DNA of 64,000 nt from Diphasiastrum complanatum (taxonomy: Eukaryota > Streptophyta > Lycopodiopsida > Lycopodiales > Lycopodiaceae): NCBI GenBank assembly GCA_029204225.1, contig CM055094.1, forward strand, positions 21,200,331 to 21,264,330, in the 5' to 3' direction. Positions 35,475 to 46,950 of the stretch are shown here, piece after piece. The translations under genes were made by a program, and so were the position numbers. Numbering within the stretch: position 1 is the first letter of the stretch; each line of letters starts with the position of its first letter. The notes beneath the pieces were generated by a model. It made no database searches and was not told where the DNA came from. It worked only from the letters and a program-made list of their open reading frames with translations.

Positions 35475-36289
35475 GGGTGTCGTTGAGAAAGCTCTCGTCG
35501 AGGGCTTTCTAATGCAACCGTAATCGTCTCTATCCGAGTTGTCGTTCAAAAGTTACACTGTTTTTTTGCTGAGTTGCATACGTAGATTTCAAATTTGAGT
35601 GTTTTGATTAGACTATGTGGAAGAAACTATTGAGAAAAAAAATAAAAGGTATGTTTTTGAAAGGCCCCTTTTGTGCTGAAATTTTCTGTAATGGTTGATA
35701 AGTTGGATTCACATTTACATCATGAAGCAGATAGTCTTGTAAGTTTTGTGTTTAAGTGGATCGGAAGCTTGCTCCAATGGATGTTGAGATTAATATATCA
35801 TGCTATCTCTAGCCTAACAGCCACACACTAGATGTTTGGATCCAGAAAATATTCACACAAAGGGACATCACACATCAATATTAATCTACTTTCACCTTTT
35901 ATTTCATCACATCTCTTCGTGCTTATGCGACATGAAAAGCTCCCTTCAAACAAACCTTTCCTGTTGCCTTAATTTCTCTTGCACTACCTTTGTCTTGGGC
36001 AACTAAAATGTGATACAATTGTGACCTTTTCTCATGCTTATCTTTCTTCTATTCTTGGACAAGTAAAATTTGATTGTTGTAAAGGGGGGGGGGGGTTTGT
36101 ATAGTATAGATGGCTATGAGTGTGAAAGGGGCATGGATTATTCTTGACTTTGAAATGAATGGAGGGCGGTCATATTCAAGTCACCTAGAGAATGGTCACA
36201 AGTTCTCCTTGAAGGATGGGATGCTCTATACGTATGACTACAATGCCTCAACGTCTAACTATAGAATGCAATGCATGGAATCTCTCTAG

Positions 36290-36323
<34 letters not shown>

Positions 36324-36378
36324 CATTATCGATGTTCTCTGTCCTTCTGATTTTGCCTCTTATTTTCGTCATTTACAG
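35475..36378. repeat. Flank and short (TC)n before the two-repeat gene (unit B)
   Basis: Counterpart of 21800-22783. The C-run and (TC)n tract are at 36291-36322; only about 11 TC units remain. The splice acceptor TTTACAG ends at 36378. Confidence 0.55.
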
Positions 36379-36585
36379 GAGGCTGAAGAGTCTCAGAAAA
36401 GGATTGTTGATCTCCAACATCGGCTTAGGAAGATGGACCAGGACCTAGAAATGAACATAGTATCGGCGGCTGAGAAAATCCGTATGCCAAAATATCAGAA
36501 ACTACGAAATCTATATGCGGAAGAGATTTGGAGGCACATGATATCAGTAACTCGATTCTGGTAGGACGCAAAGACGGGGACAAGT
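36379..36585 (+). pseudogene. Two-repeat protein gene, unit B, 5' part before the copia insertion
   Basis: Encodes the coiled-coil start EAEESQKRIVDLQHRLRKMD exactly as in unit A, with the same one-base lesion near 36483. It is interrupted after GACGGGGACAAGT at 36585 by the copia element; reading resumes at 42447. The host frame at the break is GRKDGDKS. Confidence 0.7.
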
Positions 36586-37238
36586 TGTGAAAAATTGTCA
36601 ACTAGTAGTATTTTCCTAACTTGAGATTTTGTAGGCCTATGGCCAAATAAAAGTTAGAGATAGGTTCATACATGTATGTAGAGGCCCAAAGTATGTGTAC
36701 ACTACTTTTGAGGTCACATTAATTAGAGGAGCTCGAGTGTGGAGCTCTTCTATTGGCTCATAATTTGGTGCATTCCTATTTGACCAAATTTCTAGGTAGA
36801 TGGGTGAATCCTATTGGACCCCAATTTTAGCCTATCATAAGACAAGTGGCCAAGAGGCACTATGGCTGCTATAAATAGCCATCTCCACGAGTATGTACAC
36901 ATCTCATTTTCATTCTATTGAATGAATGTTATGCTCTTTGAAGATCCATCTTCTTCTCTCTCACTTTTTTGTTCATATCTTGCATTCTAGCCACTAGAAT
37001 TGTGATTTCTTTGTTGCTATGGCTTCACACGTGTGAAATGCAGGTTGTAGGCTCTGAAGTACGGACAGGGACAGCAAGTTTCTGTTTGTGGAAGCTTATG
37101 ATCAGATTTTGATGTTTAGTTGATGTTTAGTATGCTTAACATCACAATTTCTATCATTTTTTCAATCTAGATGTGCATAACTTCCATGGCCAAGATCTTT
37201 ATGAAACTTTAGCATCTTTTGGATCTGAGTTTTTCACA
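36586..37238 (+). repeat. 5' LTR of the copia element
   Basis: 653 bp, TG...CA ends. TATAAATA at 36870-36877 marks the likely promoter, so U3 is about 310 bp. ACACGTGTG near 37028 is a palindrome with a G-box core. The end TTTTTCACA is followed at once by the primer-binding site. Confidence 0.95.
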
Positions 37239-37250
37239 TGGTATCAGAGC
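37239..37250 (+). promoter_or_regulatory. Primer-binding site (initiator Met-tRNA)
   Basis: TGGTATCAGAGC directly follows the 5' LTR. It is the standard plant copia primer-binding site, complementary to the 3' end of initiator methionine tRNA, which primes minus-strand DNA synthesis. Confidence 0.93.
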
Positions 37251-37847
37251 ATTAGGCGGCCAAATGTGCAGGTTTTGCCAGATTTAGAAGAGATTTGTGG
37301 GCGAGTTTGCTTTTGTAGCATTCCAATCAAGTTTCTAGCTAAAAATCTTGTTGATTTATGTGTAGAAATTGGATCTTTGTGATCAAAACATCATTTGTAT
37401 GCATTTCAATTGAAGTAGGGCGAATTCCCTCTGTACTTATCAGAATAAGGAGACAAAAATTGTTTTGGAAAGAGGGAGATGCAAGATCCAACAAGATCCT
37501 ATTAGTTTTCCATTCTAGCATATAGTTTTTTGATTCAATTTCTTGCTTCTTCATGTCAAAAACTTCAAAATTGATGTAACCCTCTGATTTTCAGTTTGCT
37601 GAATGATTCAAGAGTGTATTTCAATCTTAGGAGTGAGGGAAAAGCAAGTATATTGAGGTTTGGTCTTGGTTTGATCAAGAAATCATAAAACTAGTGGCTA
37701 AAATTGAGGAAAAAGTGAGGAAAAGAGAGAAAAAGTAAGGTTTTAGGTTCCAAATCTTTGTGATTTCTTCTTGTGTTTCATTTGTTGATTCAAGAGAGTG
37801 CTTAGTGCATTGGAACAGGTCAAAGATCAGAGATCAATCATTGCAAC
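37251..37847 (+). other. Leader between primer-binding site and polyprotein
   Basis: About 600 bp of untranslated leader. No gene is seen; short frames have no support. The region probably carries the packaging signal, but no specific motif can be pointed to. Confidence 0.5.
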
Positions 37848-40800
37848 ATGGCTACAAATGGAGGCTACATGTTGGAAAGCAATGATAGGCTTACCTCCCT
37901 CAACTATTCTACTTGGAAAGTAAGGATGGAGTCTTTGCTTGAGATGAATGAGTTGATGGATATTGTTGTAGGTGTGGAGGAGAGACCTTTGGCACCTCAA
38001 GAACAATTAAGGTATGACAAGAGGGCAAAGAAAGCCCTTCACATGATCAAGATGAATGTGACAAATGAGCTTATCAAAGAGGTTGGTAAGTGCACATCAT
38101 CTAGTGAAGCTTGGGAAGCCTTGAAGAAGGTTTATGAATCCAAGTCTACTTCTACAGTGTTGACTTTAAGAAGGCAAATCTTTTCTTGTATGCAAAAGAA
38201 GAGTGAGAGTGGACATGCTTTTGTTTTGAGAGTTAAAGCATTGAATGATGAGTTAGCATGCATTAATGATGGCATAAATAATGAGGAGCTTGTTCAAGTG
38301 ATTCTCAATGGCTTGTTGGATGATCATGCTAATCTTGTTCAAAGTTATGCTATCCAAAAATGTTTACCAAGTGTTGGAGACTTGCAAGAGGTCTTGTTGG
38401 CTGAAGAATTCAGGTTGCAAGCAAGAGTGGGAGCATCTTCTACATCTCAAGGAGGAGAAGAGGAGGCAATGTTCTCTAAAGGCAAGTTCAAGGGCAAAGG
38501 TAAAAGCAATTGGTCTAAAGGGCAAGACCAAGGTGAGCACTCTACTTTTGGCAAAAAGAAGGATAGATCTAAGCTAAAATGTTTCTATTGTGGAGTCAAA
38601 GGGCATTTTGCTAGTGATTGTTTCAAGAAAAAGAGGGATCAAGGGGAAAAGCAAACCAATCTAACTATTGATGAGGGTGGGGATGAGCTTCTTTCAAATG
38701 ATGCTTTTGTTATGTCATCTTGCTTGTTGGCTAATCATGGAGACATTGATCCTTGGTGGATTGATAGTGGAGCCACTTCTCATATGACATATCATAAAGA
38801 GTATTTTTCATCTTTAATGGCATTTGATGGTGATAGGAAGGTAATCTATACCGCAAATGATGGTGAGTGTACAATCAAGGGGATTGGCACAATTCCTATT
38901 TCACTTTCTACAAATAGGAATATAGAATTGAAAGATGTTTTGCTCATTCCATCCATTACCAAGAACTTACTTAGTGTAAGCCAAATGCTTGACAAAGGAT
39001 TCAAAGTTGAGTTTGATGGTGATGCTTGCTTGATCAAAAAGGGGTGTAGTATCATTGCAAAAGGGAAAAGGCAAGGGAAATTGTTCAAGCTTGATGCATG
39101 TGTTGTTGCTAACCAAGTTGGATGCATGGCAAATGAACAAATGTCAATTCAAGAGGTATGGCATAAAAGGATGGGACATCTCAACTACAAGGCCTTGGAG
39201 GTAATAGCCAAAAAGGAGGTAGTAAGGGGACTTCCCAAGTCTCTTACTTGCTTGAATCATGTTTGTGAAGAATGTGCTTTGTCTAAATCACATAGATTGC
39301 CATATACTAGATCTATATCTAGATCTAAGATGCCTTTTTCTCTCTTGCATTCGGATATTCATGGTGTTACTACAATTAGCAATGGAGGTGCTAAGATGTA
39401 TGTAACTTTCATTGATGATTTTAGTAGATTTTGTTGGGTTTATCTACTAAAGAGCAAGGATGAGGTGTTTGATGTGTTTGTCAAGTTCAAAGTTGCTATT
39501 GAGACTCAATTTACAACCAAAATCAAATGCTTGAGGAGCGACAATGGTGGTGAATACATTTCTAACAAATTCAAAGCCTTTTGCGATGAGCATGGGATCA
39601 AGAGGGAGTACACATGTCCAAGAACACCACAACAAAATGGAGTGGCCGAGAGGAAGAATAGAACCTTGTGTGAGAGTGCAAAGGCAATGAGATTGAATGC
39701 TAATCTTCCTAAACCTTTTTGGAGTGATGCTTTGTTGTGTGCAAATTTCCTATGCAATAGATGGCCAAGTGTTGTATTGGAAGGAAAAACCCCTTTTGAA
39801 GCTTTGTTTGGTATGAAGCCTAATGTCAAGTTTCTAAGAACTTTTGGATGCATTTGCTACTTCAACATTACTCTTGATGATAGAACTAAGGAGGATCCAT
39901 CTTCAAGAAAGGGCATTTTTGTTGGTTATAGTGAAGTAAGCAAAGCATATAGGATTTATGTTCCTTCAATCAAGAAAGTGTTCACAAGTAGGGATGTCAT
40001 TTTTGATGAAAATAACATTCCAAAAGTTGTTTCAAGTGATGATGGTGTTGTTGCAACTAATGTGCTTGATGACAATGGAGTTGATGACACATTGGATGTG
40101 GATGTTGAAGAAGCCTCTTCAAGTCAAATTCCAAGGAGAACTCCAAGGCATAAAGTGAAACCCTCAAGGCTCACTTATGATGGCAAAGGTAAGCAAGTGG
40201 TGGATGGATCCAACTATGCTTTCCTAACTTCTTTTGATGTACCTTCATGTGTAGATGAAGCAAGGCAAAAAGAGGAATGGATCCAAGCAATGGATCTTGA
40301 GTTTGAAGCACTTATGAAGAACAACACATGGAGATTGGTGGAGCTTCCAAAGGGCAAAAGTGCAATTGGATGCAAATGGATCTTCAAGGTAAAGACAAAT
40401 CAAGATGGATCTATCAACAAGTTGAAGGCAAGGTTGGTGGCTAAAGGTTATGCTCAAGAGCATGGCATTGACTATGAGGAAACCTTTGCACCCGTGGCAA
40501 AGATGGTGAGCATAAGAGTAATCATTTCCCTTGCAACTCTTTATGGATGGGATCTTTGGCAATTAGACATTTCTAATGCTTTCTTGAATGGTGATCTTGA
40601 AGAGGAAGTCTACATGGAGCAACCCGAGAGCTATGTTTCTCATAGCAAGCCTAATCATGTGTGTTTTCTACAAAAAAGTTTGTATGGTCTTAAGCAAGCA
40701 CCAAGGAGTTGGTATGCTAGGCTTAACTCTTTTCTACTTTCTCAAAACTTCACTATGAGTGAGTATGATCATTCACTTTACTTTAGAATTAGTGCTAATG

Positions 40801-41798
40801 ATGTTACAATCCTTCTAATTTATGTGGATGACATTATTTTAAGTGGAGGGAACAAGGAAGATATAGAAGATATCAAGAAAGCACTAAAAAAGGAATTTGA
40901 AGTGCATGATCTTGGTCTTTTGAGCTATATCTTAGGAATAGAAGTACTTAGAACTTCTCAAATCACTTTTATTTCACAAGAGAAGTATGCTATTTCTATT
41001 CTCAATAGATTTCATATGGTAGATGCAAATCCTATTGATACACCTATGGAATCACATGTAAAGCTAACTATAAGAGGTAATGAAAGATCCTTCGAGGACA
41101 TTACTCTCTATAGGAAGCTAATAGGTTCTCTTATATATCTAACCATCACAAGACCTGATTTATCTTATTGTGTTGGTAGATTAAGCCAATTCATGCAAGA
41201 TCCTAGCATAGAACATTGGAAACTAGGAAAGAGGATCTTGAGATACATCTCGGGAACAAAAGATTTTGGCATTGTTTATAGAGGCTCATCACCTAACTTA
41301 TTTGGTTTTTCAGATTCAGATTTTGCAGGAGACCTTATGGATAGAAAATCCATAAATGCACATGCTATTTTCATAGGTGATGGAGCTATCTCATGGATGT
41401 CGAAGAAACAAGCAACTATATCACTTTCTTCTAGTGAGGCCGAGTACAAAGCTTTGACATCATGCACAAAGGAGATGGTGTGGATCAAGAGGATGATTAT
41501 GGAGCTTCATTTGCTGGATTTTTCAGAGAGTCCAATCATCTTTTGTGACAACCTTTCAGCCCAAAGTCTAGCAAGCAATCCGGTTTTCCATGCAAGGAGC
41601 AAACATATCGAGGTGGCTTACCATTTTGTGAGAGAACAAGTGTTGGCAAAAGAGATCAAGCTTGAACATGTCCCATCAAAGGAATGTGTGGCTGATATCT
41701 TTACCAAAGCATTGGGAAAGGACTTATTTTTCAAGCATAGAACAAGTCTTGGTGTACTTTCTAAATCTATGCTAAAACTAGTTGAAGAGGGAGTGTGA
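37848..41798 (+). CDS. gag-pol: Copia Gag-Pol polyprotein, 1,316 aa, intact
   Basis: A single frame from ATG 37848 (context ACATGG) to a TGA that overlaps the 3' LTR by five bases. Gag occupies about residues 1-270, with a CCHC zinc knuckle at 245-258. The aspartic protease has WWIDSGATSHM, catalytic Asp306. The pre-integrase HHCC domain starts near WHKRMGHLN (438). Integrase has the D503, D565, E601 triad (D-35-E spacing) and PQQNGVAERKN. RT spans roughly 820-1070 with Asp907 in QLDISNAFLNG and YVDD at 992-995. RNase H carries Asp1156, Glu1197, Asp1234 and Asp1283, with SLSSSEAEYKAL. All catalytic residues expected for the family are present. The protein should form particles, copy the RNA and integrate it. 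Confidence 0.97.
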   Translation: MATNGGYMLESNDRLTSLNYSTWKVRMESLLEMNELMDIVVGVEERPLAPQEQLRYDKRAKKALHMIKMNVTNELIKEVGKCTSSSEAWEALKKVYESKSTSTVLTLRRQIFSCMQKKSESGHAFVLRVKALNDELACINDGINNEELVQVILNGLLDDHANLVQSYAIQKCLPSVGDLQEVLLAEEFRLQARVGASSTSQGGEEEAMFSKGKFKGKGKSNWSKGQDQGEHSTFGKKKDRSKLKCFYCGVKGHFASDCFKKKRDQGEKQTNLTIDEGGDELLSNDAFVMSSCLLANHGDIDPWWIDSGATSHMTYHKEYFSSLMAFDGDRKVIYTANDGECTIKGIGTIPISLSTNRNIELKDVLLIPSITKNLLSVSQMLDKGFKVEFDGDACLIKKGCSIIAKGKRQGKLFKLDACVVANQVGCMANEQMSIQEVWHKRMGHLNYKALEVIAKKEVVRGLPKSLTCLNHVCEECALSKSHRLPYTRSISRSKMPFSLLHSDIHGVTTISNGGAKMYVTFIDDFSRFCWVYLLKSKDEVFDVFVKFKVAIETQFTTKIKCLRSDNGGEYISNKFKAFCDEHGIKREYTCPRTPQQNGVAERKNRTLCESAKAMRLNANLPKPFWSDALLCANFLCNRWPSVVLEGKTPFEALFGMKPNVKFLRTFGCICYFNITLDDRTKEDPSSRKGIFVGYSEVSKAYRIYVPSIKKVFTSRDVIFDENNIPKVVSSDDGVVATNVLDDNGVDDTLDVDVEEASSSQIPRRTPRHKVKPSRLTYDGKGKQVVDGSNYAFLTSFDVPSCVDEARQKEEWIQAMDLEFEALMKNNTWRLVELPKGKSAIGCKWIFKVKTNQDGSINKLKARLVAKGYAQEHGIDYEETFAPVAKMVSIRVIISLATLYGWDLWQLDISNAFLNGDLEEEVYMEQPESYVSHSKPNHVCFLQKSLYGLKQAPRSWYARLNSFLLSQNFTMSEYDHSLYFRISANDVTILLIYVDDIILSGGNKEDIEDIKKALKKEFEVHDLGLLSYILGIEVLRTSQITFISQEKYAISILNRFHMVDANPIDTPMESHVKLTIRGNERSFEDITLYRKLIGSLIYLTITRPDLSYCVGRLSQFMQDPSIEHWKLGKRILRYISGTKDFGIVYRGSSPNLFGFSDSDFAGDLMDRKSINAHAIFIGDGAISWMSKKQATISLSSSEAEYKALTSCTKEMVWIKRMIMELHLLDFSESPIIFCDNLSAQSLASNPVFHARSKHIEVAYHFVREQVLAKEIKLEHVPSKECVADIFTKALGKDLFFKHRTSLGVLSKSMLKLVEEGV
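41785..41793 (+). promoter_or_regulatory. Polypurine tract
   Basis: The purine run AAGAGGGAG lies directly before the 3' LTR and would prime plus-strand DNA synthesis. It lies within the last codons of the polyprotein. Confidence 0.85.
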
Positions 41799-42446
41799 AA
41801 AATTGTCAACTAGTAGTATTTTCCTAACTTGAGATTTTGTAGGCCTATGGCCAAATAAAAGTTAGAGATAGGTTCATACATGTATGTAGAGGCCCAAAGT
41901 ATGTGTACACTACTTTTGAGGTCACATTAATTAGAGGAGCTCGAGTGTGGAGCTCTTCTATTGGCTCATAATTTGGTGCATTCCTATTTGACCAAATTTC
42001 TAGGTAGATGGGTGAATCCTATTGGACCCCAATTTTAGCCTATCATAAGACAAGTGGCCAAGAGGCACTATGGCTGCTATAAATAGCCATCTCCACGAGT
42101 ATGTACACATCTCATTTTCATTCTATTGAATGAATGTTATGCTCTTTGAAGATCCATCTTCTTCTCTCTCACTTTTTTGTTCATATCTTGCATTCTAGCC
42201 ACTAGAATTGTGATTTCTTTGTTGCTATGGCTTCACACGTGTGAAATGCAGGTTGTAGGCTCTGAAGTACGGACAGGGACAGCAAGTTTCTGTTTGTGGA
42301 AGCTTATGATCAGATTTTGATGTTTAGTTGATGTTTAGTATGCTTAACATCACAATTTCTATCATTTTTTCAATCTAGATGTGCATAACTTCCATGGCCA
42401 AGATCTTTATGAAACTTTAGCATCTTTTGGATCTGAGTTTTTCACA
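41794..42446 (+). repeat. 3' LTR of the copia element
   Basis: 653 bp, apparently identical to the 5' LTR at an offset of 5,208 bp; TATAAATA at 42078-42085. It is followed by the target duplication CAAGT (42447-42451). Confidence 0.95.
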
Positions 42447-43758
42447 CAAGTCAGTTCCAACGACGGCATCTAATTTGATCGGGAGCTCTTCTCAGCAAGA
42501 ATTAATGGCATCTACCGGTTGGAGAGCTCCAGTCCTCAAAGATACGCACGTGAATGAAAGGCTTGGGCAAGCACCAAAGCAAGTCCAGAATGATCCTTCT
42601 TTCAACCCAAGATTTCGTAGAAGACGAGCATGGAGATCGGAAGACAACATATCAGCATATCCTTGCAACTTTGCGATAATAGATGGCTCGTTCTCTTCTC
42701 AGAAGGAATGTCTTACGTCAATCAATAATTTCTGGGAACTGAGTTTCGATTCTCGCGATCCTACAATCCAGCTACAACACAAGTTCTGCCAGTTTCTGAT
42801 GACTGTCATGGGCCAAAGGTTTGAGCAAGATCCACAATTTTCCATCAATCCCAACAAAGCGGTCCTTCACGTGGAGGATACTAGAATCTATTTACGGATT
42901 CAATACTTTCCTGCAGACTCCATACATATCTTTGAAGAGATGTGCACTTCAGGATTTATCATCAATGCTGATGAGGGTTACATGTACATCCAGAGATCAA
43001 AAGCATTCATTGGTCGAAGACAAATACTGACTCGAAACTGCTTCAACTGGCTACGTGAGCAAAATCATAAGCATGTCAATAAGTCGACTCTGATAGGACG
43101 AAAAGACGGGGACAAGTCAGCTCCAACGACGACATCTAATTCGATCGGGAGCTCTTCTCAGCCAGATTTAATTGCGTCGACCGGTTGGAGAGCTCCATTC
43201 CTCAAAGATACGTACGTCTATGAAATGCTTGATCAATCACCAAAGCAAATTCAGAATGATCCTTCTTTCGACCCAAGTTTTCGTAGAAGACGAGCGCTAG
43301 CATGGAGATCGGAAGACAACATATCAGCATATCCTTGCAACTTTGCAATAATAGATGGCTCGTTCTCTTCTCAGAAGGAATGTCATACATACATCAAGAA
43401 TTTTTGCAAATTAACTTCCGATTCTGACGATCCTACAATCAAGCTACAGCACAAGTTCTGCCAGTTTCTGATGACTGTCATGGGCCGAAGGTCTGAGCAG
43501 GATACACAATTTTTCATCAATCCCAACAAACTGGCACTTCACATGGAGGATACCAGGATTTATTTACGGATACAATACTTTCCTGCAGACTCCATACAAA
43601 TCTTCGAAGAAATGTGCACTTCAGGCTTTATCATCAATGCTGATATGGCTTACACCCAGAGATCAAAAGCATTTGCTGGTCGAAGACAAATGTTGACTCG
43701 AACCTGCTCCAAGTGGCTGCGCGAGCAATATCATAAGCATGATGACCACTATTCCTGA
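42447..43758 (+). pseudogene. Two-repeat protein gene, unit B, 3' part after the copia insertion
   Basis: Continues the host frame from the target duplication through repeat 1 and repeat 2 to the TGA at 43758, uninterrupted for more than 430 codons. It is very close to unit A, with differences such as DW/GW and a His-Thr-Tyr for His-Thr-Ser change near 43390. Without the insertion it would equal the unit A copy in length. An apparent start upstream of SHKSV comes from LTR sequence and is not real. Confidence 0.7.
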
Positions 43759-44600
43759 ACAAATGTTTTGAAGAAAATCCTTTAGGCGCAATTTTTTGAA
43801 TTGAGTACATTGAAAACATCAACATTTGTTGATTGGAGCTTTTAAGATTGACCATTATAGTCATCTAGGGCCAATGTATATGGCACTAACTGCTAATCTA
43901 TCTTTCCACTGCTTTTGAAATGTCCACTTTAGTTCATAATCTATGATCTAGATATACCTTCTTCTCGTTGTGTATATATATATGTTCTCATCGTTGATAT
44001 TTGATTTAATGTATTAAATGAACATTGAATGTTCCTTAAATCAAAATCAACAATAATTAGGTTACACATATTCTGTTCAAAAAATATTTAGACACACAAT
44101 GAAAATATCATATCGACAAGAGGGAACATATCACGGCAAAAGGACTAGACAGAGATTGTTTGTTAGTGATCATCCATCCAAAGTAGGTGCACCACTTCCA
44201 AATTCTAATGTTACTCCTAGACTTTTTGTGAGACTACTAATATTTTTGGAAAACACATGTTCTTCATATTCCAAGCATGCTCAGCATACCTCCAAGCACA
44301 TAGCAAAGTAAGCCGTACATCTTCTTTCCTTGCCCTACTTGTTGGTCTTCATCTCGTATGGTAAGTACTCGACCCTTGATTGTTCCTTTGAATAAGAGCT
44401 TTTTGCTATAGTTTCAAGAGAGAAGCTTCTTGGGAAAGGGTCAACTTGGGAGTAGCTTAATATATTGATGTCATTTCAAATCATGATAGCTTCACGGTTG
44501 TCACTCAAAATAATAGTAAATTGTTTGGTAACTTGGGATAGCTTGATATGTAGCTAGGCAACTAAACAACAAATCACCTCTAGATGGCTTCACAAGCTTG
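43759..44600. repeat. 3' flank of the two-repeat gene (unit B, shortened)
   Basis: Matches 24298-25140, including the 70-codon frame at 44099-44311. It then jumps at about 44600 to sequence equivalent to 26810, so about 1.67 kb, including the poly-G run and the LTR remnants, is deleted relative to unit A. Confidence 0.6.
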
Positions 44601-44863
44601 ATCTACAAACATTGCAATGATTTTTCTTCAAATTCAAATTTAACGATCTTCCCATGTGTGGTGAGTTGGTGTATGCGCTTTTGTTGGGCTTGTACACTCA
44701 AGTTCGATTCTTTGGGATCCCTCGCCAACTGTGGTTTCAATACTTTCTTTGAAAGATTCTCATTTGAAATTTGCTTGGGACCCTTCTTATCTCCATCAGA
44801 TTTTTTTTCAACGTTGATGCTAGGCCATACCACAGGGAAGTAGTTCATGTGTGACTCCTCACT

Positions 44864-44939
<76 letters not shown>

Positions 44940-45758
44940 CCACTCAAGACTACATGGCAGACCCACGTGGTATACCTTAGTTGGCTTGCCACACAAGCCT
45001 ATGTCAAGCCTATATGGTAGACTGCAACATACCAGCATGAACATACTAGCATCAAGTCTATGTCATGCCTATATGACCTACCATGCAAGCCTATGATAGG
45101 CCTACATGGCTTGCCACATGGCAAGTCCCAAGCCTGTGTGGTTTATCTCATGACATGCCTATATGGCTTACCACATGGCAACTTGGGAGCCCCAGCTCTC
45201 TCTCTCTAGCTCCACTCAAGCCTACATGGCAGAGCTTGGTTGGCTTGCCACACAAGCGTATACCAAGCCTATGTGGTATCCTGCGACATGCTTACGTGGG
45301 AAGCATCAGAAATATGCCATGCCTATTTGGCCTGCCACGCAAGCCTATGGTTTATCTCATGACATGCCTACATGGCTTGCCACATGGCAACTTGGGAGCC
45401 CCAGCTCTCTCTCTCTAGCTCCGCTCAAGCCTACATGGCAGAGCCTGGTTTGCTTGCCGCACAAGCCTGTTGCAAGCCTATGTGGTAGCCTGCAACATGC
45501 TTACGTGGGAAGCATCAGAAATATGCCATGCCTATGTGGCCTGCCACGTAAGCCTATGGTAGGCCTGTGTGGTTTGCCAAGTGGAAACTTTTGAGCCCAC
45601 CTATATATATATATAGATCTCTAGGTCCACTCAAGCCTACGTGGAACAGGGCCCAGTTGGCTTGACATACAAGGTTATGGTAGGCCTACATGGCTTGCCA
45701 CATGGCAACCCTCAAGCCTGCATGATTTGCCATGTGGCATACCGCTGTCATAGGTGTT
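44601..45758. repeat. CATGTGGC satellite with (TC)n start (unit C)
   Basis: Leader, then (TC)n at 44869-44936 (68 bp), then the satellite with the 209-bp tandem duplication (from about 45149 and 45358) and a short (TA)n near 45603. Very similar to 26820-27980. Confidence 0.75.
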
Positions 45759-46133
45759 TCAAAACCTCATGACAAGAAGCATGTCCTTGGGCATCAGTGT
45801 CACCCTCTTGCCATGAATGGAACACAGCATCGAATCCTCAAACAATTTTGTCTGGAAGTCCTCGTATGCAATATGGAGGGCCTCCAATGTAGCCATATTC
45901 CACCTCACTGCATAGGGCAGATGCGTGGTCATATCTTGTGTAACCTCCCTCACAGCCCGGTACAAGGCTGCTTTCAGGATCACAAGTTTGGTGTACCTTT
46001 GGAAGGCCATGATGTCCCTCAACCATGGACGGCGAGGGCTTTCGCGTCTTTGCGGACGTATGGGTTCAAATGTCTGGGGACGGGATGGTTGAACAAAATG
46101 GGTAAGCCTAGCGGTTTGCTTCGTCCGAGCCAT
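45759..46133 (-). CDS. CENH3-like histone H3 variant, intact 124-aa copy
   Basis: ATG 46133 to TGA 45759, uninterrupted and intronless. Residues 1-9 are MARTKQTAR, identical to canonical H3, so Thr3 and Lys4 are kept. Lys9 is Leu and the rest of the tail (10-35) is Pro/Arg-rich without the usual H3 lysines. The fold runs 36-124: alpha-N RPWLRDI, alpha-1 53-68, an enlarged loop 1 (69-77), RW at 77-78 opening alpha-2, FEDSMLCSIHGKRVTLMPKD at 98-117, and alpha-3 ending VMRF. RW, SMLC and VTLM fit plant CENH3. Canonical H3 is 136 residues; this one ends about ten residues early. The role would be a centromeric or specialised nucleosome. It could equally be a recently duplicated, silent retrocopy. 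Confidence 0.75.
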   Translation of the reverse strand: MARTKQTARLTHFVQPSRPQTFEPIRPQRRESPRRPWLRDIMAFQRYTKLVILKAALYRAVREVTQDMTTHLPYAVRWNMATLEALHIAYEDFQTKLFEDSMLCSIHGKRVTLMPKDMLLVMRF

Positions 46134-46935
46134 TGAGGCCGGATATCTATACCACGTGAGGACAAAGATACAGCAGAAGAGAGAGCTAAATTATCTCGCG
46201 TAATGTCGACACTGAGAACTCTAAGGGTGATATCGCTACAACGCGAGAGAGTGGCAGAGACAGGCGGAGAGAGGTAGGGGCTTGCATGATGGCGATACTG
46301 GGAAAGTCAAGCTGATATCGCTACGACGTGAGAGGCTGTAAGGAATAGGCCTGGGGATGAGGTCGCTCGCATGATGGCGATATCACGAATGCAGGTCATA
46401 TGCAAGCAATCAAACATGACAGCAAATTACACGAAAACCTATACAATCCCAGGGAATGGACTTATATAGGCAAAAAAAGTTGGCACGTGTGAATCCAAGT
46501 GACACGTGGCCCAGTCAGTAGCTGACGCGTGGAACCACACGCTTGTATACGCATGTGTGAAACTGCACGTCTAGGTCAACACGTGTGGGATCGCATGTGG
46601 GGGCATGTGGTCGAATGGATCATCGACGTGTTCTTGCACGTATCGGCTCGCACGTGTGGTCACGTGGCCCAATTAGTAACGGACGTGTGGGACCACACTT
46701 CTATATCCGCACGTGTGAGATTTGCACATGTGGCCATGTGGTCGAATGGTTTGGTGACGTGTGTTCTGGCATGTGTTAGCTTGCACGTGTGGGCACGTGG
46801 CCGAATGGCAGATTGACGTGTATTGTAGCACGTGTGGTCTCACACATGTGGACGGTTGTATTACGCGCCATAGATCTGATCCGCTGTCGGATCGATGAGT
46901 GTACGACTTGGGTTTTATTGGTTGTAGCTATATAA
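46134..46935 (-). promoter_or_regulatory. Promoter of the intact histone copy: TATA and nine G-boxes
   Basis: Minus-strand TATA CCTATATAAG at 46470-46461. I count nine perfect CACGTG sites between about 46483 and 46835. Unlike units A and B, the array here is followed by the original sequence (CCATAGATCTGATCCGCTG to 46935), as in unit 0, so unit C keeps the ancestral right border. Confidence 0.65.
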
Positions 46936-46950
46936 ATGTTGTCTGATCAG

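Larger units (their letters stand above)
36586..42446 (+). mobile_element. Complete Ty1/copia LTR retrotransposon (5,861 bp)
   Basis: The element has two 653-bp LTRs starting TGTGAAA and ending TTCACA, a primer-binding site, one uninterrupted polyprotein, a purine tract, and a 5-bp target duplication CAAGT at 36581-36585 and 42447-42451. By eye the LTRs show no difference, which indicates very recent insertion. Domain order is Gag, protease, integrase, RT, RNase H, the Ty1/copia order. It interrupts the two-repeat gene; removing the element and one CAAGT restores the unit A sequence across the site. There is no envelope gene. It should be capable of transposition if transcribed. Confidence 0.97.

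Noticed and set aside
37239-37250. Possible tRNA gene at TGGTATCAGAGC
   Set aside because: Only 12 bases match the tRNA end; this is the retrotransposon primer-binding site, with no cloverleaf around it.
39447-39853. Minus-strand frames inside the copia polyprotein
   Set aside because: They are shadows of the intact plus-strand polyprotein and contain no known domain.
42427-42470. Start of a separate gene at 42427
   Set aside because: The first residues come from the 3' LTR; the true reading frame continues from before the copia insertion at 36585.
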